Shown: one piece after another, positions 43,310 through 51,729 of the stretch
Layout of the letters: every line of letters begins with the position of its first letter
Position numbering within the stretch: position 1 is the first letter of the stretch
Assembly: GCA_945861585.1 (NCBI GenBank)
Contig: CAMAVC010000006.1
Coordinates: 1-64,000, forward strand
Direction: 5' to 3'
Length of the DNA: 64,000 nucleotides
DNA from: Planctomicrobium piriforme
Lineage (GTDB): Bacteria > Planctomycetota > Planctomycetia > Pirellulales > UBA1268
The notes under the pieces: model-generated
Seen by the model: the letters and a program-made list of their open reading frames with translations, nothing else
Told to the model about the DNA's origin: nothing
Database searches by the model: none
Position numbers and translations under genes: made by a program

Positions 43310-43645
43310 TTACCGGTACGCCTGCGCGCCGACGGCCGGGAAGCGGTAGCCGCCAAAACCTAAGGGGGCGTAGACGGGCCAGTCGCCCGGCTTCACGCCT
43401 GGCGGCAGGCCATACATCTTCCAGGTCGGCGTGCGCGGGTTGGTCGGCGGTACAAAATATTTCGGCCGCTGGCGGTGGCCCGTGACATAGGGCGACTTGC
43501 CCGGTGCGTACGGCGCCTGCCGCTGCGGGGTGCCGTGCGAGAGCGGCTTGGGCTCACCGACGCGGCTCACGTCTTCGGCGCGGGCGGCCGTGCCGAGGGC
43601 CAGGACGCAGAGCAGGGCGGCCAGCGAGCGGCGGGCGAGATGCAC
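43310..43645 (-). CDS. Small secreted Pro/Tyr-rich protein
   Basis: GTG 43643-43645 starts a 111-residue protein with GGAG upstream. It opens with a clear signal peptide (HLARRSLAALLCVLALGTAARAE). The mature part of about 87 residues is rich in Pro, Tyr, Gly and basic residues (YAPGKSPYVTGHRQRPKYFVPPTNPRTPTWKMYGLPPG, read in pieces) and has no Cys. It ends GGYRFPAVGAQAYR. A longer frame from 43690 would bury the signal peptide. I do not recognise the family. It is 86 bases downstream of the Ppx/GppA gene on the same strand. Confidence 0.68.
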   Translation of the reverse strand: MHLARRSLAALLCVLALGTAARAEDVSRVGEPKPLSHGTPQRQAPYAPGKSPYVTGHRQRPKYFVPPTNPRTPTWKMYGLPPGVKPGDWPVYAPLGFGGYRFPAVGAQAYR

Positions 43646-43731
43646 GAGGAGAATCTCCGGGAACGCGAACTCTCCGGGTGGTATCGGCACGCGCGGTCGG
43701 GCGACTTCGGGAATTCAGCCGCCGTCGGCCG

Positions 43732-45360
43732 CTATTTTTTGGGCTTCGCGGGCCGTCTGGCAGGCTTGTCCTTGCGAGCGGTGCCCCAGCGAATCGCAAC
43801 GGGCAGCCCGAAGGCCTGTTCGAAGAGTTCGGTGCGCCGTTCGGCCCCCCACACGTCGACCTGCGGCTCCTCGTCGGCCATCACCTCGAGCACAACGCCG
43901 TCGTCGGAGACGCTGGCCAGCACGTCGCGCACCAGTTGCGAGCGGCTGCGGTCGAGCCCGCCGGCCAGGCGGAGGATCGCCGCCATCCGCTGCACGCGCT
44001 GCTGGTCTTCCGCGGAGATGCGGGCGAGGTTCTCATGTTTGCGCTTGGGGTGGGCCCCGCGATGGTAGCGGGCGACGTTGGCCACGAGCTCGAGGTCGTG
44101 GGCCCGGATGCCTGGCAGGCGGCTGTTGCGGATCAGGTGGTAGCTGTGCTTGTGGTGCTGGTCGTAGTTGATCACGTAGCCCACGTCTTGGAGCCGTGCG
44201 GCGATCTCCAGCAGCAGGCGGTCGCCGGGCACCAGCGCGAGCGGCTCGGCGAGCTGTTCGTAGATGCGGCCGGCGAGCCGCGCGACCTGACGGCCGTGCT
44301 CGAGCTCGCCGGAGCAGGCGGCGGCGAGCCGTTCGATCGCCTCGTCACGGTGCGTGGGATCGGTGTCGGCGGTGGCGGCGCCGCCCAGCAGGTCGTCGAT
44401 CATCTCGCGCACGAGACCGTCGCGCACCCCCCGCGTGTGGATCACGAGCGTGTTGACCCGAAACCGTGTCAGCAGGGCATCGATGATCGTGAGGCCTGCC
44501 AGAATGATGTCGGCCCGGTCGGGCGTCATGCCGGCCATCGAGCGACGGGCCCGCAGCGGCATCTTCGCGAGGCGGTCGAGCAGATGCCGCACCTCCGCCT
44601 GCGACACCTTGTAGCCGGCCACGGGAATGTCGACCTGCTTCTTCGCGGCCATCATGAGCTCGGCGAGCGTGGTGAACGTGCCGCCGGAGCCGACCATGAA
44701 GTGCGGCGCGAAGAGCGGCCGCGTGGTCCGCTTCTTGAGACACGACGCCACTTCGTCAGCGAGCCGCGCGAGGTCGGCCGGCGCGGCCTGCTCGCCGAGC
44801 CCGAATTGCTCCGTGAGTCGCACCGCTCCGAGCGGCGTCGAGAAGATCGACTCGATCAGACCGCCGGTGGCGAAGATGATCTCGGTGCTCCCGCCGCCGA
44901 TGTCGGCCACGATGGCATTCTTGCCTGAGAGGTCGAAGGCGTGCTGCACGCTCGAAAAGGCCAGCCGGGCCTCGCGATCGCCGGGAATCACCTCGACCTC
45001 GAGCCCCACCTCTTCGCGCACGCGGCGGCAGAATTCGGGCCCGTTGCGCGCTTCGCGCACGGCGCAGGTGGCGATCGTGCGAAGCGCCGACACCTGGTAG
45101 CCCGCCGCGATCTGTTTGAACGTGCGCAAGGCCTGCACGGTGCGATCGATCGAGTCGTCGTCGAGGCGGCCGAGCGAGGAGACGCTGCGGCCGAGGCGGG
45201 TGGGCTCGCGCTCTTCGTCGAGGATGCGGTAGGCACCGCCACGGAGCACCTCCACCACCATCAAGCGGACGCTGTTGGAACCGATGTCGATCGCCCCGAG
45301 ACGGGTCGTCATCTCGGGCGACAGATAGATCTGCTTGTCTTCGGTCAGCTGGGCGGGCAT
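43732..45360 (-). CDS. Ppx/GppA family phosphatase with HD-type C-terminal domain
   Basis: A 542-residue protein. The N-terminal ASKHA-type phosphatase domain covers about 15-310: GAIDIGSNSVRLMVVEV near 22, GDREARLAF near 125, DIGGGSTEII near 155 and GSGGTFTTLAEL near 225. The C-terminal domain from about 330 has HD-like helices (LEIAARLQDVGYVINYDQHHKHSYHLI, RYHRGAHPKRKHE). It should act on polyphosphate or on guanosine pentaphosphate; these cannot be told apart by sequence. Start ATG 45358-45360; MTTRLG 17 codons in is an alternative. A Lys/Pro-rich tail ends the protein. It is divergent from ribF. Confidence 0.92.
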   Translation of the reverse strand: MPAQLTEDKQIYLSPEMTTRLGAIDIGSNSVRLMVVEVLRGGAYRILDEEREPTRLGRSVSSLGRLDDDSIDRTVQALRTFKQIAAGYQVSALRTIATCAVREARNGPEFCRRVREEVGLEVEVIPGDREARLAFSSVQHAFDLSGKNAIVADIGGGSTEIIFATGGLIESIFSTPLGAVRLTEQFGLGEQAAPADLARLADEVASCLKKRTTRPLFAPHFMVGSGGTFTTLAELMMAAKKQVDIPVAGYKVSQAEVRHLLDRLAKMPLRARRSMAGMTPDRADIILAGLTIIDALLTRFRVNTLVIHTRGVRDGLVREMIDDLLGGAATADTDPTHRDEAIERLAAACSGELEHGRQVARLAGRIYEQLAEPLALVPGDRLLLEIAARLQDVGYVINYDQHHKHSYHLIRNSRLPGIRAHDLELVANVARYHRGAHPKRKHENLARISAEDQQRVQRMAAILRLAGGLDRSRSQLVRDVLASVSDDGVVLEVMADEEPQVDVWGAERRTELFEQAFGLPVAIRWGTARKDKPARRPAKPKK

Positions 45361-45439
45361 GGGTCGCAGCGTGCCTCGGGCCGGGGAGCCCAATCATACC
45401 TCGCGTTTTCCTGATCGGGCCGTCGGGTACACTCTTGGC

Positions 45440-46426
45440 GTGCTGCCCGTTCGCCCCCCGATCGTGTTTTCGCCCGCCGGCACCCGGCCCTTCACGGCCT
45501 CCCCCTGCGTGGCGACGGTCGGGAACTTCGACGGGGTGCACCTGGGCCACGCCGCGATCGTGCAGCGGCTCGTGGAGATGGCCCGCCGGCTCGGGCTGCC
45601 GGCCGTCGTGCTCACGTTCGACCCCCATCCCGCGGTGATCCTCCGCCCCGAGGCCGCCCCACGGCCGCTCACCACGCCCGCCCGCCGGGCTGAGCTGCTC
45701 CTCGGGCTGGGCGTGGATGCCGTGTTCGTGCAGCCCGTCGACGAACAGTTCATGGCGATCGAAGCCGAAGACTTCTATAGAAAGCTCCTGCGCGAGCGAC
45801 TCGGCGTGCGCGGGCTCGTGGAAGGGATCGATTTCCGGTTTGGCGCCGGCCGCCGCGGCACGATCGACATGCTTGCGGACCTCTGCCGCGGCGACGGCGT
45901 CGAGCTCGCCGTGGTCGGGCCGGTCGAGCACGGAGATGAGCCCGTCTCGAGCTCGCGGCTCCGCCGGCTCATCGCGGCGGGTGGCGTGGCCGCGGCCAAT
46001 TCGATGCTCACGGCACCGTATCGCTGCACGGGGAGCGTGATCGAGGGCGCGAAGCGCGGCCGCACGCTCGGCTTTCCGACGGCGAATCTCGGCGGCCTCG
46101 CCACGCTCGTGCCCGGCCAGGGCGTCTACGCGGGGCGGGTCACGGTCGCTCCCGGCGCGGATGCGTGGCCCGCTGCCGTACACATCGGGCCGAACGTATC
46201 GTTCGGCGAGACGGCCGTGTCGGTCGAGGCCCATCTCGTCGGCTTCGAGGGGGATCTCTACGGCCGCACGCTCCACGTTGACTTCCTGGAGCGGCTGCGC
46301 GAGACTCGGCGGTTCGCTTCGGTCGCCGAGCTCACGCAGCAGCTCACGGACGACGTGCAGCGGGCTCAGGCCGTCAGCGGGCAGCCTGCGAATTCTTCAA
46401 CGCCGAGGAGCAGACATGCGACTTGA
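45440..46426 (+). CDS. ribF: Bifunctional riboflavin kinase / FAD synthetase
   Basis: Converts riboflavin to FMN and FAD. The 328-residue protein has the FAD synthetase nucleotidyltransferase domain (TVGNFDGVHLGHAAI near residue 27, LTFDPHP near 60, SSSRLRRLIAAG near 165) followed by the riboflavin kinase domain (GFPTANL near 205, GVYAGRVTV near 225, VEAHLVGFEGDLYG, VDFLERLRETRRF near 285). GTG 45440 is the likely start; no strong ribosome site. No FMN riboswitch fits in the 79-base divergent gap. The stop overlaps the nrnA-like gene by 11 bases, so the two are co-translated. Confidence 0.94.
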   Translation: MLPVRPPIVFSPAGTRPFTASPCVATVGNFDGVHLGHAAIVQRLVEMARRLGLPAVVLTFDPHPAVILRPEAAPRPLTTPARRAELLLGLGVDAVFVQPVDEQFMAIEAEDFYRKLLRERLGVRGLVEGIDFRFGAGRRGTIDMLADLCRGDGVELAVVGPVEHGDEPVSSSRLRRLIAAGGVAAANSMLTAPYRCTGSVIEGAKRGRTLGFPTANLGGLATLVPGQGVYAGRVTVAPGADAWPAAVHIGPNVSFGETAVSVEAHLVGFEGDLYGRTLHVDFLERLRETRRFASVAELTQQLTDDVQRAQAVSGQPANSSTPRSRHAT

Positions 46427-47405
46427 TTGGGCGACCCTTCTCGGAGTCCTCCGCGACGCACAGTCGTTCGTGCTCACGAGCCATGTGCGGCCCGACTGCG
46501 ACGCCCTCGGCAGCGAACTGGGGATGCTCGGCATCCTGGAGGCCATCGGCAAGGACGTGCGGATCGTCAACGCGCAGGCCACGCCGGCGAACCTGAAGTG
46601 GATCGACCCCGACCGGCGGCTGGAGTCGCTCGCCGAGGGGGTGAAGAAAGACGACCTCGTGAGCCGCGACGTGCTGATCGTGCTCGACACGAGTGCGTGG
46701 GCCCAGCTCGGGGCGATGGGCGACGTGGCCAAGGCGATGCGGGAGAAGGTGCTCGTGATCGATCACCACGTGAGCGAAGACGACCTCTCCGACCGCTGGT
46801 TCAAGGACACGTCGGCCGAGGCCACGGCGCGAATCGTCTACGAGATCGGCCTGCGGCTCAAGGTGCCGCTCAGCAAGCGGATCGCGACGCCGCTCTATGC
46901 AGGGCTTTCGACCGACACCGGTGGATTTCGGTTTCCGAACGTGAGCGGTGAGTCGTTTCGCGTGGCCGCGCGGCTCGTCGACGCGGGTGCCGACCCCACG
47001 GCGATCTACCGCGAGCTCTTCGAGCAGGACTCGCTCGCCCGGCTGCATCTCGTGGGTCGCACGCTGGCCGGGGCCCAGGCCTCGCACGGCGGCCGGGTGA
47101 TCGTGTCGACGGTGCGGCAGAGCGACATCAAGGAGGTGCAGGCCCAGCCGGCCGACACCGAAGACCTCGTCAATCTCACCCTCGCGGTAAAGGGCACCGA
47201 GGTGGCTGTGATCCTCATCGAGCAGCCCGATGGACGCATCAAGACGAGCTTCCGCAGCCGCTCCCAGGTCGATTGCAACGCGCTCGCGGCCCGCTTTGGC
47301 GGCGGCGGCCACAAAGCTGCTGCCGGGGCGATCCTGCCCGGGCCGTTCGACGTGGCCCACGAGCAGGTGCTCGCCGCCGTGGACGATGCCTGCGGCGGGG
47401 CGTAG
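46416..47405 (+). CDS. DHH/DHHA1 family phosphoesterase, NrnA-like oligoribonuclease
   Basis: A 329-residue cytoplasmic phosphoesterase. The DHH domain: SHVRPDCDALGSELGM near residue 22, VLDTSAW near 92, VIDHHVSEDDL near 117, STDTGGFRF near 166. The C-terminal DHHA1 domain ends with FGGGGHKAAAGAIL near 298, which binds RNA. The family degrades short RNA and dephosphorylates pAp. ATG 46416 has GAGGAG at 46405-46410 and overlaps the end of ribF. It is followed 40 bases on by the Rieske gene. Closest named match is NrnA, but I leave the symbol open. Confidence 0.9.
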   Translation: MRLDWATLLGVLRDAQSFVLTSHVRPDCDALGSELGMLGILEAIGKDVRIVNAQATPANLKWIDPDRRLESLAEGVKKDDLVSRDVLIVLDTSAWAQLGAMGDVAKAMREKVLVIDHHVSEDDLSDRWFKDTSAEATARIVYEIGLRLKVPLSKRIATPLYAGLSTDTGGFRFPNVSGESFRVAARLVDAGADPTAIYRELFEQDSLARLHLVGRTLAGAQASHGGRVIVSTVRQSDIKEVQAQPADTEDLVNLTLAVKGTEVAVILIEQPDGRIKTSFRSRSQVDCNALAARFGGGGHKAAAGAILPGPFDVAHEQVLAAVDDACGGA

Positions 47406-47445
47406 ATTCGCGGATGGTTCCGCGCGGCATCAGGAGGTTCGCAGC

Positions 47446-47991
47446 ATGTCCAGGCAGAGTCCCGATCCAGCGCCCGGCCGCCGCAGTTTCCTCACCGAGG
47501 CGCTGGCCATCGCCTGCGGCGGACTCGCGACGCTCACGCCCGTGGCCGCCGGCGTGTGGGCCTTTCTCGATCCGCTGCGGCGCAAGGGCGGGGCAGCCTC
47601 GTTTCTGCCGGTGACGGAACTCGCGGCCGTGCCCGACGACGGGGTGCCGCGGCAGTTCGCGGTGATCGCCGAGCGGGCCGACGCCTGGACGGGCTTCGCG
47701 GCCGAGCCGATCGGCGCCGTCTATCTTCGCCGCGGTAAAGGATCCGACACAGTCGAGGCCCTTTCGGCCACCTGCCCGCACGCGGGATGCTTCGTGGAGA
47801 TGGAGCCGACGGGCCGCTGCTTCCGCTGCCCCTGCCACAACAGCACGTTTACGCTCGAGGGTGGGATCGTCGCCCCGAGCCCGAGCCCCCGACCGATGGA
47901 CGGCCTCGAGTGCCGCGTGGCCAAGAATGGCTCTGTCGAGGTGAAGTGGGAAAGGTTCCGCGCCGGCGTGGCCGAGAAGATCGTCCAGTGA
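47446..47991 (+). CDS. Rieske iron-sulfur protein of cytochrome bc complex
   Basis: A 181-residue Rieske protein with a strong AGGAGG at 47432-47437 before ATG 47446. The N-terminus has a basic RRSFLTEA pattern and a membrane helix (ACGGLATLTPVAAGVWAFL, about 25-43), a Tat-type anchor as usual for Rieske subunits. The 2Fe-2S ligands are in CPHAGC near residue 109 and CPCHNSTF near 127. It accepts electrons from quinol in the bc-type complex. Its partner, the fused cytochrome b-c gene, begins 20 bases downstream, so the pair forms the respiratory complex operon. Confidence 0.93.
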   Translation: MSRQSPDPAPGRRSFLTEALAIACGGLATLTPVAAGVWAFLDPLRRKGGAASFLPVTELAAVPDDGVPRQFAVIAERADAWTGFAAEPIGAVYLRRGKGSDTVEALSATCPHAGCFVEMEPTGRCFRCPCHNSTFTLEGGIVAPSPSPRPMDGLECRVAKNGSVEVKWERFRAGVAEKIVQ

Positions 47992-48011
47992 GGCATGCCC
48001 CCGAAGAGAAA

Positions 48012-50057
48012 ATGGAGATCATGAAATCCTCTTCTGCGGCCGCTGCCGGTTCCCGCAAGGGCCCGCTTGGCCGCCTCGCCGACTTCCTCGACGATCGCAC
48101 CGGCTACCGGGCGGTCATGCACGAGGCCCTCTACGAGCGGGTGCCGGGCGGCGCCCGCTGGCGCTACGTGTGGGGCAGCACGCTCGTGTTCGCCTTCATG
48201 ACGCAGCTGATCACGGGGCTCTTTCTGTGGGCGAGCTACTCCGCGAGCGCCCAAACGGCCTGGGAGAGCGTCTACTACATCCAGCACGAGATGGCCGGCG
48301 GCTGGCTCCTGCGCGGCATCCACCACTTCATGGCCCAGGCGATGGTGGTGCTGCTCGCGCTGCATCTCTTGCAGGTGGTGATCGATGGCGCCTACCGTGC
48401 GCCGCGCGAGGTCAACTTCTGGCTCGGGCTCGTGCTCATGATGCTCGTGCTCGGCATGGCGCTCACGGGCTATCTGCTGCCCTGGGATCAGAAGGGCTAT
48501 TGGGCCACGATCGTGGCCACGAACCTCGCCGGCATCGTGCCGGTCTTCGGGCCCTCGATCCAGCAGCTCGTGATTGGCGGCACTGAATATGGCCACCACA
48601 CACTGACGCGGTTCTTCGCCTTGCACGCCGGGTTTCTCCCCGGTGCCCTGATCCTGATGCTCGTCGTGCACCTCTCGCTCTTTCGCAAGCACGGCCTGCA
48701 TGCCAAGCAGCCGATCACGAAGCCCGACGCGATGTTCTGGCCCGATCAGGTGCTCAAGGACGCCGTCGCGATGCTCGCCGTGATGGCCGTGGTGCTCGGC
48801 GTGATCCTCGTGCCGGCACTCAAGGCGATGCTCGCAGGGGAGCCCGTCCACGCCGGTCATCTCGGCGCCGAACTCGGCGCGCCCGCCGACCCCTCGCTCC
48901 CCTACGCCGCCGCCCGCCCGGAGTGGTACTTTCTGTTCCTGTTTCAGTTTTTGAAAGTGTTCGAGGGCTGGGGGGCCACTGGTGAATTCCTCGGCGCGAT
49001 CGTGGTGCCGGGGCTGATCATGGGCGTGATGTTCCTGATGCCGATCCTCGGCAACTGGAAGCTGGGCCACCGCTTCAACGTGGCCTTCACGCTCGGCGTC
49101 ATCGCCGGCGCCGGCCTGCTCACGGCGCTCGCGCTCAACGAAGACTACTACGCCCTGTGGGTCGACAAGGCGCCGCTCGCCGAGGCGCAGAAGCTCTACG
49201 ACGAAACCGGCGGCGACGAGGCGAAGCTCACTGCGGCGCTCGGCGGAGACAAGGCGAAGCTCGCCGCCATCGAAAAGCAGTGGGAGACGCTCGAGAAGAT
49301 CCGCCGCTCGCAGGCCTTCCTCGACGCCGCCAAGCAGGCCAAGCTCGACGCCGCCCGGGCGATCGAACTCGCCGGCCGCCCCGAGAAGATTCCGCCGGCC
49401 GGCATGCTCGAACTCGTGCGGGCCGACGCCAAGCTCCAGGGCCCGCGGCTCTTCGCCCAGCACTGTGCGAGCTGCCACGCCCACGTCGACCCGCAAGCGC
49501 CGGCCGCCGCGGCGATCCTCGCCAAGTCGTCGGCCGCCAACCTCTTCGAGTTTGGCAGGGCCTCGTGGATGCGCGGCCTGCTCGATCCCGCGCAGGTGGC
49601 CGGCCCCGCCTACTTCGGCAACACGGCCCACAAGGACGGCGACATGGTGAGCTTCGTGCAGGGCGACCTCGCCGATGCCGACCAGTGGAAGAAGGACGAC
49701 ATCGAGGCCGTGATCGTGGCCATGGCCGGCGAAGCCGGCCTCGCCGCTCCCGGCGTGCAGCCGGCGATGCTCGAGAAGGGCCGGGCGCTCGTCGCCGACG
49801 GCGAACGCTGCGGCGGCTGCCACAAGGTCGGCGACAACGGCACGGCTCTCGGCTCCGCCCCCGACCTCACCGGCTGGGGCTCGCGCGAGTGGCTCGTGGG
49901 GATCATCACTGACCCGACGCACGAGCGGTTTTACGGCGACTCCAACGACCGGATGCCGAGCTTCGGCAAGGCCGCCGAGGGCGCCGCGCCGATGCTCTCG
50001 CCGCAACAGATCGGCCTGCTCGCCGACTGGCTGCGCGGCGAGTGGTATCGGCCGTAA
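48012..50057 (+). CDS. Cytochrome b fused to a di-haem cytochrome c domain
   Basis: A 681-residue subunit. Residues 1-390 are full cytochrome b: haem His in GIHHFMAQAMVVLLALHLLQ and in ALHAGFLPGALILMLVVHLS, plus the Qo motif PEWYFLFLF near 305. A linker and coiled-coil-like stretch follow (KLYDETGGDEAKL to about 450). The C-terminal part holds two c-type haem sites, CASCH near 486 and CGGCH near 600. The fusion puts cytochrome b and the electron-accepting cytochrome c in one chain. It acts with the Rieske protein directly upstream. ATG 48012 and ATG 48021 are both plausible starts. Confidence 0.93.
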   Translation: MEIMKSSSAAAAGSRKGPLGRLADFLDDRTGYRAVMHEALYERVPGGARWRYVWGSTLVFAFMTQLITGLFLWASYSASAQTAWESVYYIQHEMAGGWLLRGIHHFMAQAMVVLLALHLLQVVIDGAYRAPREVNFWLGLVLMMLVLGMALTGYLLPWDQKGYWATIVATNLAGIVPVFGPSIQQLVIGGTEYGHHTLTRFFALHAGFLPGALILMLVVHLSLFRKHGLHAKQPITKPDAMFWPDQVLKDAVAMLAVMAVVLGVILVPALKAMLAGEPVHAGHLGAELGAPADPSLPYAAARPEWYFLFLFQFLKVFEGWGATGEFLGAIVVPGLIMGVMFLMPILGNWKLGHRFNVAFTLGVIAGAGLLTALALNEDYYALWVDKAPLAEAQKLYDETGGDEAKLTAALGGDKAKLAAIEKQWETLEKIRRSQAFLDAAKQAKLDAARAIELAGRPEKIPPAGMLELVRADAKLQGPRLFAQHCASCHAHVDPQAPAAAAILAKSSAANLFEFGRASWMRGLLDPAQVAGPAYFGNTAHKDGDMVSFVQGDLADADQWKKDDIEAVIVAMAGEAGLAAPGVQPAMLEKGRALVADGERCGGCHKVGDNGTALGSAPDLTGWGSREWLVGIITDPTHERFYGDSNDRMPSFGKAAEGAAPMLSPQQIGLLADWLRGEWYRP

Positions 50058-50069
50058 CGTTCGGAATCA

Positions 50070-50151
50070 GGAAGCCCGAGGCGTGAGCCGAGAGGATGCC
50101 CCGGTGCCAAAACGCTACGCGTATTCCCTTCGGCTCACGCCTCGGGCTTCC
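50070..50151. repeat. Inverted pair of short arms (long hairpin) after cytochrome b-c gene
   Basis: Arms 50070-50100 (CCCGAGGCGTGAGCCGAGAG) and 50121-50151 (TTCGGCTCACGCCTCGGGCT) form a stem of over 20 pairs with a 20-base loop, 12 bases after the stop codon. Confidence 0.82.
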
Positions 50152-50160
50152 AGACAGACA

Positions 50161-50307
50161 GGGAGGCTCGGGGTTACCCCTGCCGTTGAGACGGCGTATG
50201 TGACCAGCGCAGGCAGGAAGCCGGAGCGCAGACACATCCGAGCGAGCGGAGGCCAGGATGGCCGCAGTGAGCGTCCGGCGAGACGGTACGGGGTAACCCC
50301 GAGCCGG
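50161..50307. repeat. Dispersed intergenic repeat, copy 7
   Basis: Core between the convergent cytochrome b-c and glutamate dehydrogenase genes. The left part holds GGGGTTACCCCTGCCGTTGA and the right part ACGGTACGGGGTAACCCCGA. It is nearly identical to copy 5 in the interior. Confidence 0.85.
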
Positions 50308-50343
50308 TGCAGCTGAGTTGACTGCAGACAGGCGGGACGCCCG

Positions 50344-51579
50344 TCACGCCGTGCCGCCGAGGATCGTGGCGCGGGCGACGCGGCCGACGCCGAGCATGTA
50401 GGCCGCGGTGCGCAGCGGAACCTTGCGCGACGTTGAAAGCTGCCACACCTGCTCGAAGGCCTCGCCGAGGACGCGGTCGAGCTCCTGGTAGACGCGGGCC
50501 ACGCCCCACTGGTAGTGCTGCCGGTTTTGCACCCATTCGAAGTAGCTGGCCGTCACGCCGCCCGCGTTCACGAGGATGTCGGGCGCGACGACGATGCCGC
50601 GCTCGTCGAAGATCGCGTCGGCGTCGGCCTCGATCGGGGCGTTGGCGGCTTCGACGACGATCGGGGCCTTCACGGTGGCGGCGTTGGCCTTCGTGAGCAC
50701 GCCGCCGAGGGCCGCGGGGATGAGCACGTCGCAGTCGATGGCGAGGAGTTCGGCGTTCGTGAGCGCGTCGCCGCCGGTGAAGCCCGCGAGCCGGCCACCG
50801 TGTTCGCGGGCGTGCCGCAGGCAGGCGAGCACGTCGAGGCCCTCTGGGCGCTGGAAGCCGCCGTCGGCGTCGCTCACCGCCACGATCGTGCATTCGGCGT
50901 CGTGGAGAAACTTCGCCGTGTGCGTGCCGACGTTGCCGAAGCCCTGGATCGCCACGCGGGTGCCGGGGATGCGGCGACCGAGACGGCTCAAGAGCTTGAG
51001 CGTGAGCGCGCCCACGCCGCGGCCCGTCGCCTCTTCGCGGCCCGGGATGCCGTGGTAGTCGATCGGCTTGCCCGTGACGCACGCGGGAGAGAAGCCGTGA
51101 TACTTGTCGTATTGGTTCATGATCCAGGCCATCACTTCAGCCGTGGTCCCCATGTCGGGCGCCGGGATGTCGACGTCGGGGCCGAACAGGTCGTGAATCG
51201 CGTCGACGAACCGGCGGGTGACACGCTCGAGTTCGCGGCGCGAGAGCTTCGTGGGGTCGAGGGCGATGCCCCCCTTGGCGCCGCCGTAGGGCAGGTTCAC
51301 GACGGCCGTCTTCCAGGTCATGAGCGCGGCGAGAGCCCGGACCTCGTCGAGATCGACCTGCGGGTGGTAGCGGAGACCGCCTTTCATGGGGCCGCGGGCG
51401 TCGTTGTGCTGCACGCGGTAGCCCACGTAGGTGGCCATCTCACCCGAGTCGAGCTCCACGGGGATTTGCACCTGCACCTCGCGTTTCGCTCCGAGCAGCT
51501 GGCGGCGGATGCCCGCGGAGAGATCGAGGCAGTCGGCGGCGCGGTCGAAGTAGATGCGAGTGGCTTCGCTCGAGCGCAT
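50344..51579 (-). CDS. Glutamate (Glu/Leu/Phe/Val) dehydrogenase
   Basis: A 411-residue cytoplasmic enzyme that links glutamate and 2-oxoglutarate with ammonia. The dimerisation/catalytic domain has RGPMKGGLRYHP near residue 62, the catalytic Lys in PYGGAKGGI near 98, and DIPAPDMGT near 138. The Rossmann domain carries AIQGFGNVGTHTAKF near 215 and VVEAANAPIEADAD near 315. The 411-residue length suits the hexameric bacterial class; NAD versus NADP use cannot be decided. Start ATG 51577-51579. It is divergent from the pseudokinase gene across 150 bases and convergent with the cytochrome gene. Confidence 0.94.
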   Translation of the reverse strand: MRSSEATRIYFDRAADCLDLSAGIRRQLLGAKREVQVQIPVELDSGEMATYVGYRVQHNDARGPMKGGLRYHPQVDLDEVRALAALMTWKTAVVNLPYGGAKGGIALDPTKLSRRELERVTRRFVDAIHDLFGPDVDIPAPDMGTTAEVMAWIMNQYDKYHGFSPACVTGKPIDYHGIPGREEATGRGVGALTLKLLSRLGRRIPGTRVAIQGFGNVGTHTAKFLHDAECTIVAVSDADGGFQRPEGLDVLACLRHAREHGGRLAGFTGGDALTNAELLAIDCDVLIPAALGGVLTKANAATVKAPIVVEAANAPIEADADAIFDERGIVVAPDILVNAGGVTASYFEWVQNRQHYQWGVARVYQELDRVLGEAFEQVWQLSTSRKVPLRTAAYMLGVGRVARATILGGTA

Positions 51580-51729
51580 GGTGCGGGCTCCATGAGGCAG
51601 GGTGTGGACGGATCCGGCGATCTTACTCTGAACGCGAAAAAAGCCGTCCAGGGGCGTGTGCCACGTGGCCGGCGGTCGGCCGCAGCGGGTACGATGTGAG
51701 GCCACCGCCTCGCGATCGAGAGTCCGACG
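51580..51729. promoter_or_regulatory. Divergent gap between glutamate dehydrogenase and pseudokinase genes
   Basis: 150 bases that must carry both promoters. I see no repeat, riboswitch or clear operator. Confidence 0.35.
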
